From assembly GCF_900114085.1 (NCBI RefSeq), contig NZ_FORU01000006.1, forward strand, positions 1 to 64,000: 64,000 bases of DNA, written 5' to 3'. The stretch's first letter is position 1, and the number at the start of each line of letters is the position of its first letter. The notes beneath the pieces were generated by a model, which did not search any database, had not been told where the DNA came from, and worked only from the letters and a program-made list of their open reading frames with translations. Source of the DNA: Myroides guanonis. GTDB taxonomy: Bacteria > Bacteroidota > Bacteroidia > Flavobacteriales > Flavobacteriaceae. Below, piece by piece: positions 61,417 to 64,000 of this stretch. The position numbers and the translations under genes were made by a program.

Positions 61417-62514
61417 ATGAAACTGCAAAACAAATATAGAGTAGCATTGGTAGGCTATCGCTTAGGAATAGGTGGTGCGGAACGCGTTATGGCTAATCTC
61501 TCTGTTTTTTTTGACTCTATTGGAATAGAAGTGCATATAGTAACTGTGGTAGATGAGTTTGGATATGAATTTAAAGGAGAGGTGTTTTCTACTTCATCTC
61601 TAAAAAATGGAAATGAAGGGATTAGAGGTAGAGTCAACCGCTTTGTTGGTTTGTATCGATTTTTTAGAAAGCAGCGTTTTGATTATATCATCGATTTTAG
61701 GTTTCGTTTAAAAAGGTTGGAAGAGTTTTTTATTGCTAAGTTTCTTTATAATGCTCCAAGTATTTTTACAATTCACAGCTCAAAAATGGAGGTGTATCTC
61801 CCCAAAAACAAGCATTTGGCTAGATGGATGTATGGAAGAGTTTATGGACTAGTTGCTATTTCAACAGAAAGCGAAAAGGAAGTGATTGAGAGATATGGCT
61901 TTTCCAATGTGACTGTGATTCCAAACCCTATACGCTTTGATTTAATTGAGGAGCTAAAGGATGAGAAAGTAGATTTGTCTTTTGAATATGTTTTAGGAGT
62001 TGGTCAGTTTGAAAATAATGTGAAACAGTTTGACCATTTGATACGAGCGTATGCTTCGTCAAGATTAAAAACACAAGAAATTCATCTCGTAATTTGTGGT
62101 GACGGTGTGTTGTTGGATTCATTGAAAGCTTTGAGTGTTTCTTTAAATATTGATGATTTTGTACATTTTGTAGGTTTTCAGAGTAATCCGTTCAAATATA
62201 TGAGAGCAGCGCGCTTTCTTGTGTTGTCTAGCGCTTTTGAGGGGTTTTCAATGGTGCTCGTGGAGTCTTTGGCTTGTGGTACTCCAGTTGTTTCTTACGA
62301 TTGCAAAAATGGACCTAATGAGATTATAGTTTCTAGAAATAACGGGCTTCTGGTTGAAAACCAAAACGAAACCAAATTGTGTGAGGCGATGAATGAAATG
62401 GTGGAGGATTTGGTGTTGTATGAAAATTGCAAGCAAAATGCTCGAAAATCTGTTGCTCGTTTTTCTTTAGAGAGAATTGGTGAACAATGGATTTCTTTAA
62501 TGAATATGAAATGA
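61417..62514 (+). CDS. Glycosyltransferase family 4
   Basis: 365 residues, GT-B fold. N-terminal LGIGGAERVMANLSVFF, then LVAISTESEKEVIERYGFSNVTVIPNPI and the donor-site motif SAFEGFSMVLVESLACGTPVVSYDCKNGPNEII (E-x7-E). It transfers a hexose-type sugar using an NDP donor. Overlaps the next gene by 4 bp. Confidence 0.92.
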   Translation: MKLQNKYRVALVGYRLGIGGAERVMANLSVFFDSIGIEVHIVTVVDEFGYEFKGEVFSTSSLKNGNEGIRGRVNRFVGLYRFFRKQRFDYIIDFRFRLKRLEEFFIAKFLYNAPSIFTIHSSKMEVYLPKNKHLARWMYGRVYGLVAISTESEKEVIERYGFSNVTVIPNPIRFDLIEELKDEKVDLSFEYVLGVGQFENNVKQFDHLIRAYASSRLKTQEIHLVICGDGVLLDSLKALSVSLNIDDFVHFVGFQSNPFKYMRAARFLVLSSAFEGFSMVLVESLACGTPVVSYDCKNGPNEIIVSRNNGLLVENQNETKLCEAMNEMVEDLVLYENCKQNARKSVARFSLERIGEQWISLMNMK

Positions 62515-63578
62515 AACTAGTTTATATAGCTTCTCGAATTACTGCTTCTGGCGGAGTCTCTAGGATTTTGTCTCAAAAGCTCAGTGCTCTTGTTGAAGAA
62601 AATGGCTATGAGGTTATTGTAGTTAGTACTAATGATGAAAAGCATAATCCATTTTATGAGTTTCATCCGAAGATTCGCTTTCATTATATTGGAGGTTCTT
62701 TTAAAAGTGTCACAGATGTTTTACGTCTATATTCGATTTTGAGAGGGATTGTTGATCACGAAAGACCTAACTGGGTGATGGTCACTGATAATGGCTTTAA
62801 GGCATATTTCACTCCTTGGTTTTTAAAAAAGCATAAGGTGGTTTTCGAAATTCACGGTTCTAAGCGCTTTTTGTTTTCATCGGATTACAAAAGTTTGAAA
62901 AATAGAACGATGCTAGCTATAGTTAATTTCTTGGCGAAACGATTTCATAGTATTGTTTTGTTGAATAAAGCTATGTGCGTTGAATGGAAACATAAAAATA
63001 TAAAGGTTATTCCCAATTATGTAGAGCGCTCGAAGAATGTAACTTCTATTCCACATTCGAAAAGAATTATAGCTATTGGTAGAGTGGTTGCTGAGAAAGG
63101 TTATGTTCGTATGATGGATATTTTTAGAAAAATTCATGAAAAACATCCTGAATGGAGTTTACATGTTTTCGGAGATTTAAAGGATGATGCTTTTTGCAAT
63201 TCGCTGCTAGTCGGAGAAAATGATTGTGTGTTTTTTCATGGTGAAAGCACGTCTGTATTCTCTGAAATTGAAAGAGCAGATTTTTTAATCCACACTTCTT
63301 TCCATGAGGGTTTTTCTTTAGTTATAGCAGAAGCATTGTCTTTGGGGAGACCCGTTGTTGCTTTTGATGTTCCTTTTGTTATCAATAGTCTTGTTAAAAA
63401 TCAAGAAACTGGTTTTTTGATAGAGGATGGTGATTTGAATGAATTTGAAAAACGAATGTTGGACTTGATTGAACAACCAGAATTATTAGTTGAAATGGGG
63501 GCAAAGGCATCTAACTCTCTAAAAATTTTGGAAAAAACGGTGGTATTGAAACAGTGGAAGTCTTTTTTTGAATCTTAA
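62511..63578 (+). CDS. Glycosyltransferase family 4
   Basis: 355 residues from ATG 62511, which overlaps the upstream stop (ATGA); the earlier in-frame ATG at 62487 would overlap by 28 bp. Motifs: SRITASGGVSRILSQKLSAL, IPNYVERSKNV, IAIGRVVAEKGYVRMMDIFRKI and SFHEGFSLVIAEALSLGRPVVAFDVP. Same role and fold as the upstream enzyme but different acceptor or donor is likely. Confidence 0.92.
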   Translation: MKLVYIASRITASGGVSRILSQKLSALVEENGYEVIVVSTNDEKHNPFYEFHPKIRFHYIGGSFKSVTDVLRLYSILRGIVDHERPNWVMVTDNGFKAYFTPWFLKKHKVVFEIHGSKRFLFSSDYKSLKNRTMLAIVNFLAKRFHSIVLLNKAMCVEWKHKNIKVIPNYVERSKNVTSIPHSKRIIAIGRVVAEKGYVRMMDIFRKIHEKHPEWSLHVFGDLKDDAFCNSLLVGENDCVFFHGESTSVFSEIERADFLIHTSFHEGFSLVIAEALSLGRPVVAFDVPFVINSLVKNQETGFLIEDGDLNEFEKRMLDLIEQPELLVEMGAKASNSLKILEKTVVLKQWKSFFES

Positions 63579-64000
63579 AGAGATTCTTTTTCTTCTAAAT
63601 GTAATTTGCAATAGTATCCCAATCTATACAAATCAAAAACAAACATATTGGGTTTCTTGGAACACAAGTTTGCTAAAAAAAGAGGTGTCAGTTTTTGTGT
63701 TGTTTTGTAGAATAAATAATGCAGTTTAAAAGCTTTTAGTTTTTGATATTTTGCTTCAAAAGGTGTTTCTAGACTGTTTCGATATAGATAGCGCAGTTCT
63801 ACAGCTTCTAGAGATTTGTTTAAAAATACGTCATTGCTTTCCAGTCCCAAATGATCTATTGTATTGTTAATGTGAATAACTTCAATTTGATTTTCGTATA
63901 GGGCTTTTGAAAAAAGAAGATCCATACCGTAAAGGTTTTCTTTTGGGAGGGATAATTGAATATAAGTTTGTTTGGAGATTAAAAAATTCCCTGAAAATAC
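63575..64000 (-). CDS. Glycosyltransferase, C-terminal part (runs off the window)
   Basis: The minus-strand frame is open to the window edge (142 residues visible). The segment SGNFLISKQTYIQLSLPKENLYGMDLLFSKALYENQIEVIHINN and then the HLGLESNDVFLNKSLEAVE stretch match the acceptor-side end of GT2 enzymes of Bacteroidota. Its stop overlaps the stop of the GT4 gene by 4 bp, tail to tail. Confidence 0.75.
   Translation of the reverse strand, partial: VFSGNFLISKQTYIQLSLPKENLYGMDLLFSKALYENQIEVIHINNTIDHLGLESNDVFLNKSLEAVELRYLYRNSLETPFEAKYQKLKAFKLHYLFYKTTQKLTPLFLANLCSKKPNMFVFDLYRLGYYCKLHLEEKESL

Overview
The window is AT-rich DNA from a Bacteroidota chromosome, most likely a Flavobacteriaceae member (Myroides/Flavobacterium-like; the genus is inference). 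The evidence is type IX secretion (T9SS) type B sorting domains, a SusC/SusD pair, several TonB-linked or porin-like barrels, lipoproteins with a Cys-Ser-Ser-Asp-Asp-Asp start, LytS/LytTR two-component pairs, and promoters of the TAnnTTTG type (seen before thrS, the tRNA-Ser and others).

Layout. (1) 1-5.8 kb: the end of a T9SS adhesin, a VOC protein, an outer-membrane SphA-like barrel, a DbpA-type DEAD-box helicase, and an mdaB-ygiN-aldo/keto reductase operon facing a divergent LysR regulator. (2) 6.8-13.9 kb: two tandem PepSY-like secreted proteins, a four-gene envelope operon led by a CsgG-like protein, a membrane TPR-LuxR regulator, a second VOC protein and a lipoprotein. (3) 14.4-17.8 kb: thrS-infC-rpmI-rplT, in which infC has no ATG/GTG/TTG start that fits and apparently begins at ATA or ATT. 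(4) 18.7-44 kb: a tRNA-Ser(TGA) whose 3' end plus terminator recurs downstream as att-like direct repeats (50 bp at 20046 and 43575, 19 bp at 35986). Each repeat is preceded by the same block of about 135 bp, and two are followed by the same IS3-type transposase remnant. This looks like at least three related integrative elements stacked at one tRNA and since decayed; no integrase is left in the window. Cargo: a transglutaminase-like protein, a 1714-residue T9SS adhesin, a TonB receptor, two LytTR/LytS pairs, an S41 protease, a DUF1016 nuclease, a class A beta-lactamase, a porin-like barrel, an alpha/beta hydrolase and SRPBCC proteins. (5) 44-47 kb: repeat-rich, gene-poor DNA. (6) 46.9-54.7 kb: a SusC/SusD/S9-peptidase locus, probably for peptide uptake and processing. 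(7) 54.7-56.5 kb: a small secreted protein and an AraC-type regulator with 21-bp repeats between them. (8) 56.7 kb to the end: an O-antigen-type polysaccharide locus (FemAB-like acyltransferase, FdtB-like aminotransferase, Wzx flippase, FdtA-like ketoisomerase, glycosyltransferases).

The most unusual object is the beta-lactamase at 38481. Its promoter region, signal peptide and first ~17 mature residues are a near-copy of those of the porin-like barrel gene just downstream, so the enzyme looks like a chimera that captured another gene's expression and export signals. Other points of interest are a three-armed nested palindrome at the tRNA-Ser att site, 11-bp and 21-bp helically phased repeats, and several broken genes (a BamE-like lipoprotein, an SRPBCC copy, transposase tails).
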